A DNA stretch of 64,000 nucleotides, taken from assembly GCF_038502225.1 (NCBI RefSeq), contig NC_091372.1, positions 2,939,617 to 3,003,616 of the forward strand, read 5' to 3'. The notes under the pieces are model-generated. The model saw nothing but the letters and a program-made list of their open reading frames with translations. It made no database searches and had not been told where the DNA came from. Within the stretch, counting starts at the first letter, position 1, and the number at the start of each line of letters is the position of its first letter. This document shows positions 32,740 through 44,194 of this stretch, one piece after another. Both the position numbers and the translations under genes were made by a program. Source of the DNA: Cherax quadricarinatus. Its lineage: Eukaryota > Arthropoda > Malacostraca > Decapoda > Parastacidae.

Positions 32740-33101
32740 GTTAGTTACTTTATAAACTTCACAGAAGTTACTTCATGCCATGTGAGGAAATCTGTTAAAA
32801 TTGTGCACATGCATGTACAGTGGACCCACAACTAACGGCGGCATTGAGTGACGGCAAATTCGCCTAATGGCACTCTTTGGCATAAAAAAAATGGCTCTAC
32901 CAATGTCGAAAAACTCATCTAACGATGTTTGTCCCGAACTTGTCCATGGGGCCGGAGTGCGGCCTGAGCGGGCCCAGCCACTCCAAGACTCCATGTACAG
33001 CCAGTGTTTACAAGCCGTTTCAGTCAATTCCAAGTGTACCTGCGATATATTTTGTATTATTCCAGTGTCTTTAGTGCTTGTAAGTGCTAAATAAGCCACC
33101 A

Positions 33102-33240
33102 TGGGCCCAAAGAAAGTTTCTAGTGCCACCCCTGTGATAAAGAAGGAAAGAAACAATAAAATTCAAGAAAAAACTTGTAGCAAAGTACCAAAGTGGAGGA
33201 GGAAGAGAGAGGGGAGAATGTGCCTTCTGCAGTGATTCAG
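33102..33240 (+). pseudogene. Tigger transposase N-terminal remnant
   Basis: ATGGGCCCAAAGAAAGTTTC gives MGPKKVSSATPVIKKERN, the same start as the intact transposases, and soon loses the frame. The rest of the gene is missing. Sequence 33240-33800 shows nothing else recognisable. Confidence 0.7.
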
Positions 33241-33859
33241 TGATTCTACGATATGTACAATACTAAAGCAGCAAGTATCGATAAAGCATATAGTGCCAGC
33301 CAGCTATAAAGTGTAGAATTAACAGTGTAGCAAGTAAGTTCAATGAGTAAGCGATAGAAAAAAACAACACTAAAGTAACTCTCCAATGTTGTTGGATGTG
33401 TGTACATCCGCTAAACATACGCTGGTGTGCTATCTTCCACTACCCTAAACTTCTGTCAGTATCTCCATCAAACTAACTAATTAAACTAACATCTCTAAGG
33501 TAAGTGTAAATATAAAAGTGTAAGCATAAAAGTAAATATATTAAGTGTAAATATAAAAGGACCCTAATGGAAATATGTAAGTCACTCTGACTTTTTTGGG
33601 TTATCCTAGGTACTTTACACATGCTGCTGTGTATGATAATCTATGTAACTGTATTTGTGTATACCGGAATAAACTTACTTATTTATAAATTAAAATGTAA
33701 ATATTTCTCTTTTATAAATTACATACATTGTTTAAGTGTGATGGTGGTGCCGGCAAAATCCTCCACCACCAAAAACATGGCTTCTCTCAGTGGCGGCCCT
33801 TAACCCTTTCAGGGTTTCTGACGTACAAGTATGGCTTACGCACCAGGGTTTTTGATGTA

Positions 33860-36197
33860 CAGTGGACCCCCGCATAGCGAACTTAATCCGTGCAAGAGGG
33901 CTGGCTGTTATGCGAAATGTTCGCTATGCGAATGAATTTTCCCCATAAGAAATAATGGAAATAAAATTAATCCGTGCAAGACACCCAAAAGTATGAAAAA
34001 AAAATTTTTTTACCACAAAAAAATGTTAATTTTAGTACACACAAACTGAAAAAGGCATGCACAATTACATGACACTTACTTTTATTGAAGATCTGGTGAT
34101 GATTGATGGGATGGGAGGAGGGGAGAGAGAGTGTTAGTGTTTAGAAGGGGAATCCCCTTCCATTAGGACTTGAGGTAGCAAGTCCTTTTCTGGGGTTACT
34201 TCCCTTCTTCTTTTAATGCCACTAGGACCAGCTTCAGAGTCACTGGACTTCTTTCGGACAACATATCTGTCCATAGTGGCCTGTACCTCTCGTTCCTTTA
34301 TGATTTGTCTAAAGTGGTTCACAACAGTGTCATTGTAACAGTCACCAGCACGGCTTGCAATAGCTGTGTGAGGGTGATTTTCATCAAAAAAGGTTTGCAC
34401 TTCAAGCCATTTTGCACACATTTCCTTAATCTTTGAAGTAGGCAATTCCTTCAATTTCTCTCTCCCCTCCTTTGAACCAGTTTCCCCAGGTCTGGCCTCT
34501 TGCTCTTGAAGTTGATCTATCAGCTCATCAGTGGTTAGTTCTTCATTGTCCTCCTCCACCAACTCTTCCACATCCTCCCCACTAACCTCCAACCCCAAGG
34601 ACTTCCCCAATTCCACAATTGATTCCTCAACTGGTATACTACTCCTCTCAGGGTTAGCCTCAAACCCTTCAAAATCCCTTTTGTCTACACATTCTGGCCA
34701 CAGTTTCTTCCAAGCAGAGTTCAAGGTTCTCTTAGTCACTCCCTCCCAAGCCTTACCTATAAGGTTTACACAATTGAGGATATTAAAGTGATCCTTCCAA
34801 AACTCTTTTAGAGTCAATCGAGTGTCTGTGGTCACTTCAAAGCACTTTTGAAACAGAGCTTTTGTGTACAGTTTCTTGAAGTTGGAAATGACCTGCTGGT
34901 CCATGGGCTGCAGGAGAGGAGTGGTATTAGGAGGCAAAAACTTCACCTTAATGAAGCTCATGTCCCCATAAAGTCTCTCTGCCACGTCTGTAGGATGACC
35001 AGGGGCATTGTCTAACACCAGGAGGCACTTAAGGTCTAATTTCTTTTCAGTTAGGTAATCTTTCACATTGGGGGCAAATGCATGGTGTAACCAGTTATAG
35101 AAAAATTCCCTAGTGACCCATGCCTTACTGTTTGCCCTCCACAGCACACACAAATTATCCTTGAGGACATTCTTTTGCCTGAACGCTCTGGGAGTTTCAG
35201 AGTGATACACTAATAAAGGCTTAACTTTGCAATCACCAGTAGCATTGGCACACATGAGAAGAGTAAGCCTGTCTTTCATAGGCTTATGTCCTGGGAGTGC
35301 CTTTTCCTCCTGAGTAATGTAGGTCCTGCTTGGCATTTTCTTCCAGAACAGGCCTGTTTCATCACAATTAAACACTTGTTCAGGTTCCAGTCCTTCAGTT
35401 TCTATGTACTCCTTGAATTCATGCACATATTTTTCAGCCGCTTTGTGGTCCGAACTGCCAGCCTCACCATGCCGTATCACACTATGGATGCCACTACGCT
35501 TCTTAAATCTCTCAAACCAACCTTTGCTGGCCTTAAATTCACTCACATCATCACTAGTTGCAGGCATTTTTTTAATTAAATCGTCATGCAACTTCCTAGC
35601 CTTTTCACATATGATCGCTTGAGAGACGCTATCTCCTGCTAGCTGTTTTTCATTTATCCACACCAATAAGAGTCTCTCAACATCTTCCATCACTTGCGAT
35701 CTTTGTTTCGAAAACACAGTTAAACCTTTGGCAACAACAGCTTCCTTGATTGCCGTTTTCTTGCCCACAATAGAAGAGATGGTTGATTTTGGTTTCTTGT
35801 ACAACCTGACCAGGTCGGTGATACGTACTCCACTTTCATACTTATCAATGATCTCTTTCTTCATTTCAATGGGTATTCTTACCCTTTGAGGTGTACGGTT
35901 GGCACTAGAAGCTTTCTTGGGGCCCATGGTCACTTATTTTCCAGAAACAGCACCGAAAACACTGTAATAATACGAAATATTCCGAGTGTATGCTTGAATG
36001 TTACCGCGGAGGCTGGCTGGTAAACAATGGCACGGGCGGCACATGTGAGGCTGGCTGAGGGCGCACATTGGACGCGTCTCGGACGAAGGCCGCTGAGCGG
36101 GTTTTTGTCCACTATGCGGGGCAAAATTTTAGCGAACAAAGCGTTCGCTATGCGGATTGTCCGCTATGCAAGGCGTCCGCTATGCGGGGGTCCACTG
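33860..36197 (-). mobile_element. Complete Tigger/pogo DNA transposon (copy 2)
   Basis: A 2,338-bp element with perfectly matching 20-bp terminal inverted repeats CAGTGGACCCCCGCATAGCG and TA duplications at 33858-33859 and 36198-36199. It differs from copy 1 in subterminal wording (TTCGCTATGCGAA motifs) and carries an intact antisense transposase. Confidence 0.95.
34134..35927 (-). CDS. Tigger-like (pogo) transposase, intact
   Basis: A 597-residue protein starting MGPKKASSANRTPQ; the open frame extends two codons further without an ATG. It has the same layout as 3138-4928: two CENP-B-type DNA-binding domains (about 15-60 and 75-150), then a DDE_1 core with CDETGL, LVLDNAPGHP and QPMDQQVI (Asp near 189, 306, 343). 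Differences from copy 1 are scattered and mostly in the N-terminal helix-turn-helix and the acidic tail (NPERSSIPVEES against NPENPVPVEES). The C-terminus is MEGDSPSKH. No disruption is visible. Confidence 0.93.
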   Translation of the reverse strand: MGPKKASSANRTPQRVRIPIEMKKEIIDKYESGVRITDLVRLYKKPKSTISSIVGKKTAIKEAVVAKGLTVFSKQRSQVMEDVERLLLVWINEKQLAGDSVSQAIICEKARKLHDDLIKKMPATSDDVSEFKASKGWFERFKKRSGIHSVIRHGEAGSSDHKAAEKYVHEFKEYIETEGLEPEQVFNCDETGLFWKKMPSRTYITQEEKALPGHKPMKDRLTLLMCANATGDCKVKPLLVYHSETPRAFRQKNVLKDNLCVLWRANSKAWVTREFFYNWLHHAFAPNVKDYLTEKKLDLKCLLVLDNAPGHPTDVAERLYGDMSFIKVKFLPPNTTPLLQPMDQQVISNFKKLYTKALFQKCFEVTTDTRLTLKEFWKDHFNILNCVNLIGKAWEGVTKRTLNSAWKKLWPECVDKRDFEGFEANPERSSIPVEESIVELGKSLGLEVSGEDVEELVEEDNEELTTDELIDQLQEQEARPGETGSKEGREKLKELPTSKIKEMCAKWLEVQTFFDENHPHTAIASRAGDCYNDTVVNHFRQIIKEREVQATMDRYVVRKKSSDSEAGPSGIKRRREVTPEKDLLPQVLMEGDSPSKH

Positions 36198-37544
36198 TAC
36201 TAGTATGCCTAAAGTCTAGCGCCCTCAAATTTAGTGAGAGAATGCTGGTAGGCCTACATATGAAAGAATTTGTCTATGTGGTCAGTGTGCGCAGTATAAA
36301 AAAAAATCCTGCAGCACACAGTGTGTAATGAGAAAAAAAAACTTTGACAGTGTTTTTGGTTTAAAACAGCGACTTTGCACTGTATTTTCGTATGGTATTT
36401 ATGATGGTATTCTAGTTTTCCTGGTCTCATTTTATAGAATGGAAGACATATTACAGAAATTGAGATGATTTCAATTGGTTTTACAATGAAAAGTACCTTG
36501 AAATTGAGCTCAAAGTAGCAGAAATCTTCGATTTTTGCCAAAGTTCAAATTTAAACAAATCATGCTACGCATCCAGTACAATTGAGCTGGTGAGTCTAAT
36601 ATTCTTTCACAAGTACGCTGATATTATTTATAACATTTCTGCACTAATGCAGTAGTCTGCATAACAGTAAATCTATTTTTTGTGAGAATAAAAATTTGAA
36701 GTGGAGAGCAAAAGAATGTAAGAGGGACATGGGGACGTGACTAATGAACAGAGGAAATGTTATTTTAGTACCAGGAATGTCTTTCTTGTTTATTCTGGAA
36801 CCTATTTGGAAATTGGCATGTTTTAAAATTTGTGAAATTGGCAAAATTGCTAAATTCTGACCACTGTATTGGATAGTTGAAATCGGTAAATGGGTGGTTT
36901 CTTGTACTCATTCGATAGAAAAAATGGAGTTCTAGTGAAATAGTTATGATTTTTGTCGACTAGTACACTGGAATTGGCCGAAAATAGGGCTCAAAGTGGG
37001 CAAAATCGCCACTGCATAAACATCATCGAGACTGTTAACTTTGCGAGATCATAATTCCATGAGTTTTCCATCAAATTTCATACTTTTGGTGTCATTATGA
37101 TCGGGAAAAGATTCTCTATCTTTTCATAAGAATTTTTTTTTTTTTTTAAATTTGGGTGACCCTGAGAACAAGTCTGGGAGAGGGCCTGGCGACCCTGAAA
37201 GGGTTAAACCCAACAATAACACTTACACCATTTACTCCTCTCATACATTATGGCAAATTTTATTCATTCTAGAGTAGTATATATCATGTTTCTATGTTAT
37301 TACTATTGTTTTTAATGTCACATTAGATGAATTGTGATAGATAAATAAGCCATAGAGATGATATTAGCATCATATTGAAGCATAATAAACTTGTCTTCCT
37401 CTTGCCTCCTATGTGTCTGTCATACACCACCAAGTCGAGTCAGTAAAGGTAAGTCAATAAAGGTAAGTGTGATGTTAAATGTTCATTTATCCATTTTATT
37501 AGTGCTTTATATTTATTTGTCATTTTTTCTGTATGTATTTTTTT

Positions 37545-39588
37545 TTTTTTTTCAACAAGTCGGCCGTCTCCCACCGAGGCAGGGTGACCCAAAAAAAAAG
37601 AAAGAAAATCCCCAAAAAGAAAATACTTTCATCATCATTCAACACTTTCACCACACTCACACATTATCACTGCTTTTGCAGAGGTGCTCAGAATACAACA
37701 GTTTAGAAGCATATACGTATAAAGATACACAACATATCCCTCCAAACTGCCAATATCCCAAACCCCTCCTTTAAAGTGCAGGCATTGTACTTCCCATTTC
37801 CAGGACTCAAGTCCGACTATATGAAAATAACCAGTTTCCCTGAATCCCTTCACTAAATATTACCCTGCTCACACTCCAACAGATCGTCAGGTCCCAAGTA
37901 TCATTCGTCTCCATTCACTCCTATCTAACACGCCCACGCACGCCCGCTGGAAGTCCAAGCCCCTCGCCCACAAAACCTTTACCCCCTCTTTCCAACCCTT
38001 TCGAGGACGACCCCTACCCCTCTTTCCTTCCCCTATAGATTTATATGCTTTCCATGTCATTCTACTTTGATCCATTCTCTCTAAATGACCAAACCACCTC
38101 AACAACCCCTCTTCTGCCCTCTGACTAATGCTTTTATTAACTCCACACCTTCTCCTAATTTCCACACTCCGAATTTTCTACGTAATATTTACACCACACA
38201 TTGCCCTTAAACAGGACATCTCCACTGCCTCCAACCGTCTCCTCGCTGCTGCATTTACCACCCAAGCTTCACATCCATATAAGAGTGTTGGTACTACTAT
38301 ACTTTCATACATTCCCTTCTTTGCCTCCATAGATAACGTTTTTTGACTCCACATATACCTCAACGCACCACTCACCTTTTTTCCCTCATCAATTCTATGA
38401 TTAACCTCATCCTTCATAAATCCATCCGCCGACACATCAACTCCCAAGTATCTGAAAACATTCACTTCTTCCATACTCCTCCTCCCCAATTTGATATCCA
38501 ATTTTTCTTTATCTAAATCATTTGATACCCTCATCACCTTACTCTTTTTTATGTTCACTTTCAACTTTCTACCTTTACACACATTCTCAAACTCATCCAC
38601 TAACCTTTGCAATTTTTCTTTAGAATCTCCCATAAGCACAGTATCATCTGCAAAAAGTAACTGTGTCAATTCCCATTTTGAATTTGATTCCCCATAATTT
38701 AATCCCACCCCTCTCCCGAACACCCTAGCATTTACTTCTTTTACAACCCCATCTATAAATATATTAAACAACCATGGTGACATTACACATCCCTGTCTAA
38801 GACCTACTTTTACTGGGAAGTAGTCTCCCTCTCTTCTACACACCCTAACCTGGGCCTCACTATCCTCATAAAAGCTCTTTACAGCATTTAGTAACTTACC
38901 ACCTATTCCATAAACTTGCAACATCTGCCACATTGCTCCCCTATCCACTCTATCATATGCCTTTTCTAAATCCATAAATGCAATAAAAACTTCCCTACCT
39001 TTATCTAAATACTGTTCACATATATGCTTCAATGTAAACACTTGATCTACACATCCCCTACCCACTCTGAAGCCTCCTTGCTCATCCGCAATTCTACATT
39101 CTGTCTTACCTCTAATTCTTTCAATTATAACTCTACCGTATACTTTTCCTGGTATACTCAGTAAACTTATTCCTCTATAATTTTTACAATCTCTTTTGTC
39201 CCCTTTCCCTTTATATAAAGGGACTATACATGCTCTCTGCCAATCCCTAGGTACCTTCCCCTCTTTCATACATTTATTAAACAAAAGTACCAACCACTCC
39301 AACACTATATCCCCCCCTGCTTTTAACATTTCTGTCATGATCCCATCAGTTCCAGCTGCTTTACCCCCTTTCATTCTACGTAATGCCTCACGTACCTCCA
39401 CCACACTTACATTACGCTCTTCTTCACTCCTAAAAGATGGTATACCTCCCTGGCCAGTGCATGAAATTACCGCCTCCCTTTCTTCCTCAACATTTAAAAG
39501 TTCCTCAAAATATTCTCGCCATCTACCTAATACCTCCCTCTCCCCATCTACTAACTCCCCTACTCTGTTTTTAATGGACAAATCCAGA
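37545..39588 (-). mobile_element. RTE-B LINE, 5'-truncated, antisense
   Basis: On the minus strand from about 39588 (linker after the endonuclease, MDLSIKNRVGELVDGE-like) through RT to the subfamily-B 3' UTR, hairpin and T-run at about 37541-37555. The 5' junction falls in the right part of the surrounding Tigger-like element. It is the best local reference for reading the broken B copy at 6724-9632. Confidence 0.85.
37887..39588 (-). pseudogene. RTE-B reverse transcriptase fragment
   Basis: A long open frame (down to 38178) carries ALRRMKGGKAAGTDGIM, FMDLEKAYDRVDRG, GLRQGCVMSPWLFNIFIDG, LLFADDTVLMG and LLYGCEAWVVN. It ends at a frame break in CGVNI and the C-terminal part continues in another frame (37887-38165, LLRWFGHLERMDQ, RGRGRPRKGW). 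The endonuclease is absent. Codons before about 39588 belong to the surrounding DNA transposon. Confidence 0.82.
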
Positions 39589-39869
39589 CTTTGGGGTGTC
39601 AGGAACAGATTAATTCTATTTCCATTATTTCTTATGGGGAAAATTAATTCGACGAACGGCAAGCTCTCTGGAACGGATTAATGCCATTGGTTGAGGGTCC
39701 ACTGTATATTGTTATGCAAAAGGCAAGAGTGATACATTCTGCCAAACATATCAGTCAGGTAAATTTACTTTTCAGCAGCTAGCAACTGTTTTTTTTTGTA
39801 CCCAATGTGTGTACAACAATAATTTTATTCATTAACATAGACTTGATATTTTTGATGGCATATTGTATT

Positions 39870-40075
39870 ATACTCTCCATGGAGAGGTGAAAAAGAATCC
39901 TTCCTCCATAAGTCATGCGCATCATAAGAGGCGACAAAAATGCTGGAAGCAAGGGGATAGTAACACCTTCTCCTGCACACATTACTAAAGTTAGAATGAG
40001 AAACTTTCATTTTTCTTTATAGGTCATCCTACCTTAGTGGGATATGGCTGGTTTGATGAAAAAAGCAACAACTTT
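39870..40075 (+). mobile_element. RTE-derived non-autonomous element, degenerate
   Basis: It has the leader part CTCCATAAGTCATGCGCATC and ...GTAACACCTTCTCCTGC joined through GAGAAACTTTCATTTTTC to a degraded 3' hairpin (CATCCTACCTTAGTGGGATA). Same architecture as the copies at 50790-52317. The following 40076-40340 shows nothing recognisable. Confidence 0.65.
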
Positions 40076-40339
40076 TGTTTCTCTTGTTATGCCAACCAGT
40101 CTCAATGGGAGACAGCTGGTTCATATACTTCCATTGAAATATGTGGCTGGGTTTATATCCTCTCATCTCTTTGACATAAAGATCCTGTTATTTAGTTTCC
40201 AAATTTATGATTTGTTAAATTATTCAGTTAATCTGATTTTTATTTATTACATTATAAATTTTATATTTTGATATGTTATCGGAGTTTGGGCTAGATAACA
40301 TTTATGTAGGAATTGAGAAGAACCAGCTAGCTGGACTTG

Positions 40340-41145
40340 AGTGTTCAGTGATAGATGGTGCAGTGTTCAGTGATAGATGGTGCAGTGTTCAGTGATAATG
40401 CAGTGTTCAGTGTTAGATGGTGCAGTGTTCAGTGATAGATGGAGCAGTGTTCAGTGATAATGGTGCAGTGTTCAGTGATAGATGGTGTAGTGTTCAGTGA
40501 TATATGGTGTAGTGTTCAGTGATATATGGTGTAGTGTTCAGTGATATATGGTGCAGTGTTCAGTGATATATGGTGTAGTGTTCAGTGATATATGGTGTAG
40601 TGTTCAGTGATATATGGTGCAGTGTTCAGTGATATATGGTGTAGTGTTCAGTGATATATGGTGTAGTGTTCAGTGATATATGGTGTAGTGTTCAGTGATA
40701 TATGGTACAGTGTTCAGTGATATATGGTGCAGTGTTCAGTGATAGATGGAGCAGTGTTCAGTGATATATGGTGCAGTCTTCAGTGATATATGGTACAGTG
40801 TTCAGTGATATATGGTGTAGTGTTCAGTGATATATGGTGCAGTGTTCAGTGATAGATGGAGCAGTGTTCAGTGATAGATGGAGCAGTGTTCAGTGATATA
40901 TGGTGCAGTCTTCAGTGATATATGGTGCAGTCTTCAGTGATATATAGTGTAGTGTTCAGTGATAGATGGTAGATGGTGCACTGTTCAGTGATAGATGGTG
41001 CAGTCTTCAGAGATAGATGGTGCAGTGTTCAGTGATAGAGCAGTGTTCATTGATAGATGGTGCAGTGTTCAGTGATATATGGTGCAGTGTTCAGTGATAG
41101 ATGGTGCAGTGTTCAGTGATAGATGGAGCAGTGTTCACTGATAGA
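40340..41145 (+). repeat. 22-bp minisatellite, about 36 units
   Basis: Tandem copies of about GTGCAGTGTTCAGTGATAGATG, with a main variant GTGTAGTGTTCAGTGATATAT in the middle and some shortened units. Variants cluster in runs, indicating unequal exchange or slippage. It ends about 150 bp before exon 6. Confidence 0.93.
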
Positions 41146-41294
41146 TGTATTTTGTGAAAGTTTTCAGTATAATTTGTTTTGGTGCCAAAAACATGCACTT
41201 CATACTCTTTACATTTTAACATAGTGCAAAAATTTAAATCTCTGTATGTTTTCTTTAAATCTTGTGAATACATTTCTGCCTTTTTTTAATGCAG

Positions 41295-41498
41295 GACCAA
41301 TGGCAATGCTTCAGTTTAAAGTGTGGGAGAGCGGACGCGTCGACCTGGATGAAGTACGTCGCTATCTGTTGGACTCCACCCGTCACGCTCTCTGGGATGT
41401 CAACACAGAATATCGTCTGTTAACAGCTCCTGTTACTGTGTCTCAGGGAGGACAACAACACACAACTCCTGCATCTGAGCCAAGCACTCCTAAAAAAG
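41295..41498 (+). CDS. SZT2: SZT2 exon (window exon 6)
   Basis: A 204-bp exon after CTTTTTTTAATGCAG and before GTTAAG, phase 1 in and 1 out. It encodes GPMAMLQFKVWESGRVDLDE, then VRRYLLDSTRHALWDVNTEY, RLLTAPVTVSQGG and a Ser/Thr/Pro-rich end (TPASEPSTPKK). VWESGRVDLDEVRR and ALWDVNTEYRLLTAP match the human VWEKGNISIVQLEEK and ALADAIIELRLLPA region. Codon use is more GC-rich than the surrounding introns. Confidence 0.92.
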
Positions 41499-41664
41499 GT
41501 TAAGTGACACACTTTTTTTTTTTCATAAATTTTCCTTTAGTATTAATATACAGCACTGTACTTGAATTACATCAAGTAGGGTCTTTGTCTTGAATAATGA
41601 GATGCTTTCCCTGATGTTTTGTCTTTCCTGTCTGATTTGCAGTATTACTAATTTATTGTTTGTG

Positions 41665-41812
41665 CTTCTAGACTGTTGTATTCTGAGCACCTCTGCAAAA
41701 ACAGTGATAATGTGCGAGTGTGGTGAAAGTGTTGAATGATGATGAAAGTATTTTCTTTTTGGGGATTTTCTTTCTTTTTTGGGTCACCCTGCCTCGGTGG
41801 GAGACGGCCGAC

Positions 41813-41843
<31 letters not shown>

Positions 41844-42000
41844 TAGCTAGAGTTGAATCCTGGAGGTGGGAAAAACAATACCTACACTCTGAAGGAGGTC
41901 ATTTAAATTAAGTTTTCATGCTTCTGACAAGAGAGCTACTGAATAAGTGATTGTGAATGTGTTTTTTTTTTTTTGTGTGTGTGTATGTGTGTTAAAAAAA
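41665..42000 (+). mobile_element. Two RTE 3' end fragments
   Basis: 41665-41843 is subfamily-B 3' UTR with the hairpin (GGTCACCCTGCCTCGGTGGG) and an A-run; 41844-42000 is a more degraded 3' UTR piece (GTTGAATCCTGGAGGTGGGA). Both are in intron 6. Confidence 0.75.
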
Positions 42001-42476
42001 TCTATAGTAGAGCACAAGACCAGTACATGAGGTCCCTAACTTACAAAGGAGCTACAGTCCTGTTTTTTTTTATTTATTTACCAATTTATTTGTATGCAAA
42101 ACAATAGTACAGTATAAAGGAGGGTTATGTGTCCCACATTGGTACTACAACTTGGTAGTCATATAATTTTTATTGGTTCATAAGTGCCTTGTTTGTACAT
42201 GCTGATGTGTGCAGCTTGAGATGTGTGTCGACTAGTTACATGCTGATGTGTGTAACCTGAGATGTGCATTGACTAGAAGCTTCCTGAATACTTGTTATTT
42301 AATGCATTAGAAATTCTTGCTGTAGATAGAACATAATTTTTTTGGAAAACTCCTTTTGGATGCTGACTGGAGTATAACCTTACGGTGTGTATATGTTGAA
42401 CCCTGATGACTCTGGCAAAAAATTAATTCATTTTCATATATCATGTGTATAGATCTACTGTAAATTTTGAGGAACT
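42001..42476. other. Intron 6 sequence, nothing firm
   Basis: AT-rich sequence with a small internal duplication (TACATGCTGATGTGTG at about 42197 and 42238). GGTCCCTAACTTACAAAGG at 42031 resembles a Tigger-like end, but no partner end was found. Confidence 0.35.
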
Positions 42477-42480
42477 TTAA

Positions 42481-44105
42481 CCCTTAAATTGTCCAAATGT
42501 AGAGCTACGTCCACGTGCGTAGCGCTCCGATCATAGATCTGCGTTTTATTTTACATGCTTTCAACTTTGGCATGATAAGCCTGAGTTGCCTAGACATGAG
42601 AGAATGAGTCTGTGCACTCAGTCTGTGCAGTATGACAAAATTTGGGGATGCCAGGAAAAATGCACTCTTCATTTTTTTTTTTTTTTATTATCTCACTGGC
42701 CGATTCCCACCAAGGCAGGGTGGCCCGAAAAAGAAAAACTTTCACCATCATTCACTCCATCACTGTCTTGCCAGAAGGGTGCTTTACACTACAGTTTTTA
42801 AACTGCAACATTAACACCCCTCCTTCAGAGTGCAGGCACTCTACTTCCCATCTCCAGGACTCAAGTCCGGCCTGCCGGTTTCCCTGAACCCCTTCATAAA
42901 TGTTACTTTGCTCACACTCCAACAGCACGTCAAGTATTAAAAACCATTTGTCTCCATTCACTCCTATCAAACACGCTCACGCATGCCTGCTGGAAGTCCA
43001 AGCCCCTCGCACACAAAACCTCTTTTACCCCCTTCCTCCAACCTTTCCTAGGCCGACCCCTACCCCGCCTTCCTTCCACTACAGACTGATACACTCTTGA
43101 AGTCACTGTTTTGCTCCATTCTCTCTACATGTCCAAACCATCTCAACAACCCTTCCTCAACCCTCTGGACAACAGTTTTGGTAATCCCGCACCTCCTCCT
43201 AACTTCCAAACTACGAATTCTCTGCATTATATTCACACCACACATTGCCCTCAGACATGACATCTCCACTGCCTCCAGCCTTCTCCTCGCTGCAACATTC
43301 ATCACCCATGCTTCACAACCATATAAGAGTGTTGGTAAAACTATACTCTCATACATTCCCCTCTTTGCCTCCAAGGACAAAGTTCTTTGTCTCCACAGAC
43401 TCCTAAGTGCACCACTCACCCTTTTTCCCTCATCAATTCTATGATTCACCTCATCTTTCATAGACCCATCCGCTGACACGTCCACTCCCAAATATCTGAA
43501 TACATTCACCTCCTCCATACTCTCTCCCTCCAATCTGATATCCAGTCTTTCATCACCTAATCTTTTTGTTATCCTCATTACCTTACTCTTTCCTGTATTC
43601 ACTTTTAATTTTCTTCTTTTGCACACCCTACCAAATTCATCCACCAATCTCTGCAACTTCTCTTCAGAATCTCCCAAGAGCACAGTGTCATCAGCAAAGA
43701 GCAACTGTGACAACTCCCACTTTATGTGTGATTCTTTATCTTTTAACTCCACGCCTCTTGCCAAGACCCTCGCATTTACTTCTCTTACAACCCCATCTAT
43801 AAATATATTAAACAACCACGGTGACATCACACATCCTTGTCTAAGGCCTACTTTTACTGGGAAATAATTTCCCTCTTTCCTACATACTCTAACTTGAGCC
43901 TCACTATCCTCATAAAAACTCTTCACTGCTTTCAGTAACCTACCTCCTACACCATACACCTGCAACATCTGCCACATTGCCCCCCTGTCCTCCCTGTCAT
44001 ACGCCTTTTCCAAATCCAAAAAAACACAAACAATTGGGTTTTTTTCCCAAAATATTCAGACCGGTATGCACGTGAACATTGATCTACGTTTGGACAGTTT
44101 AAGGG
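42481..44105. mobile_element. TTAA-flanked MITE (CCCTTAAAYTGTCC type) split by RTE-A
   Basis: TTAA at 42477-42480 and 44106-44109. The ends CCCTTAAATTGTCCAAATG and CGTTTGGACAGTTTAAGGG match the 148-bp MITE at 10086-10233. Degenerate palindromes GTAGAGCTAC (42499) and ATAGATCTGC (42533) keep the 34-bp spacing. An antisense RTE-A fills most of the interior. Confidence 0.75.
42671..44019 (-). mobile_element. RTE-A 5'-truncated copy, antisense, nested
   Basis: The minus-strand RT is open from MDLEKAYDRED (motif A, one substitution) through GLRQGCVMSPWLF and FADDTVLLG to FGHVERMEQN (43060-44019). A frameshift near 43100 breaks the C-terminus, which continues to about 42950. The 3' UTR and hairpin end in a T-run at 42674-42687 on the plus strand. 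Confidence 0.82.
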
Positions 44106-44194
44106 TTAAAATGGGTAAAATAATTATGATGTGAATTGAAATGTATTCTAGCTGAAACCTGGAAAAGTCATGAAGAATTAAAAATAACACTGAA

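Larger units (their letters stand above)
33804..37203. mobile_element. piggyBac-like TTAA element, CTAG type, split by Tigger 2
   Basis: TTAA at 33800-33803 and 37204-37207; ends CCCTTTCAGGGT and CGACCCTGAAAGGG. The outer palindrome is GTACAAGTAT (33823-33832). The inner one is cut by Tigger 2 (33857-33859 continues at 36200) and restores to GTACTAGTAT at the usual 34-bp spacing. Without Tigger the element is about 1.06 kb. Confidence 0.85.
32818..39704 (+). mobile_element. Decayed Tigger-like element hosting a nest of insertions
   Basis: Left end CAGTGGACCCACAACTAACG at 32818 and right end, read inward, CAGTGGACCCTCAACCAATG ending at 39704, with TA flanks. Nested inside are a TTAA element (33804-37203), Tigger 2 within that (33860-36197) and an antisense RTE-B (37545-39588). 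The interior at 37250-37390 matches 58255-58350 of another Tigger-like element. Confidence 0.75.

Noticed and set aside
32867..33094. 75-codon open frame as a gene
   Set aside because: It lies in the leader of a Tigger-like element, just before the MGPKK start, and has no protein features.
40340..41145. CRISPR-like array
   Set aside because: Units are contiguous with no spacers; it is a eukaryotic minisatellite.
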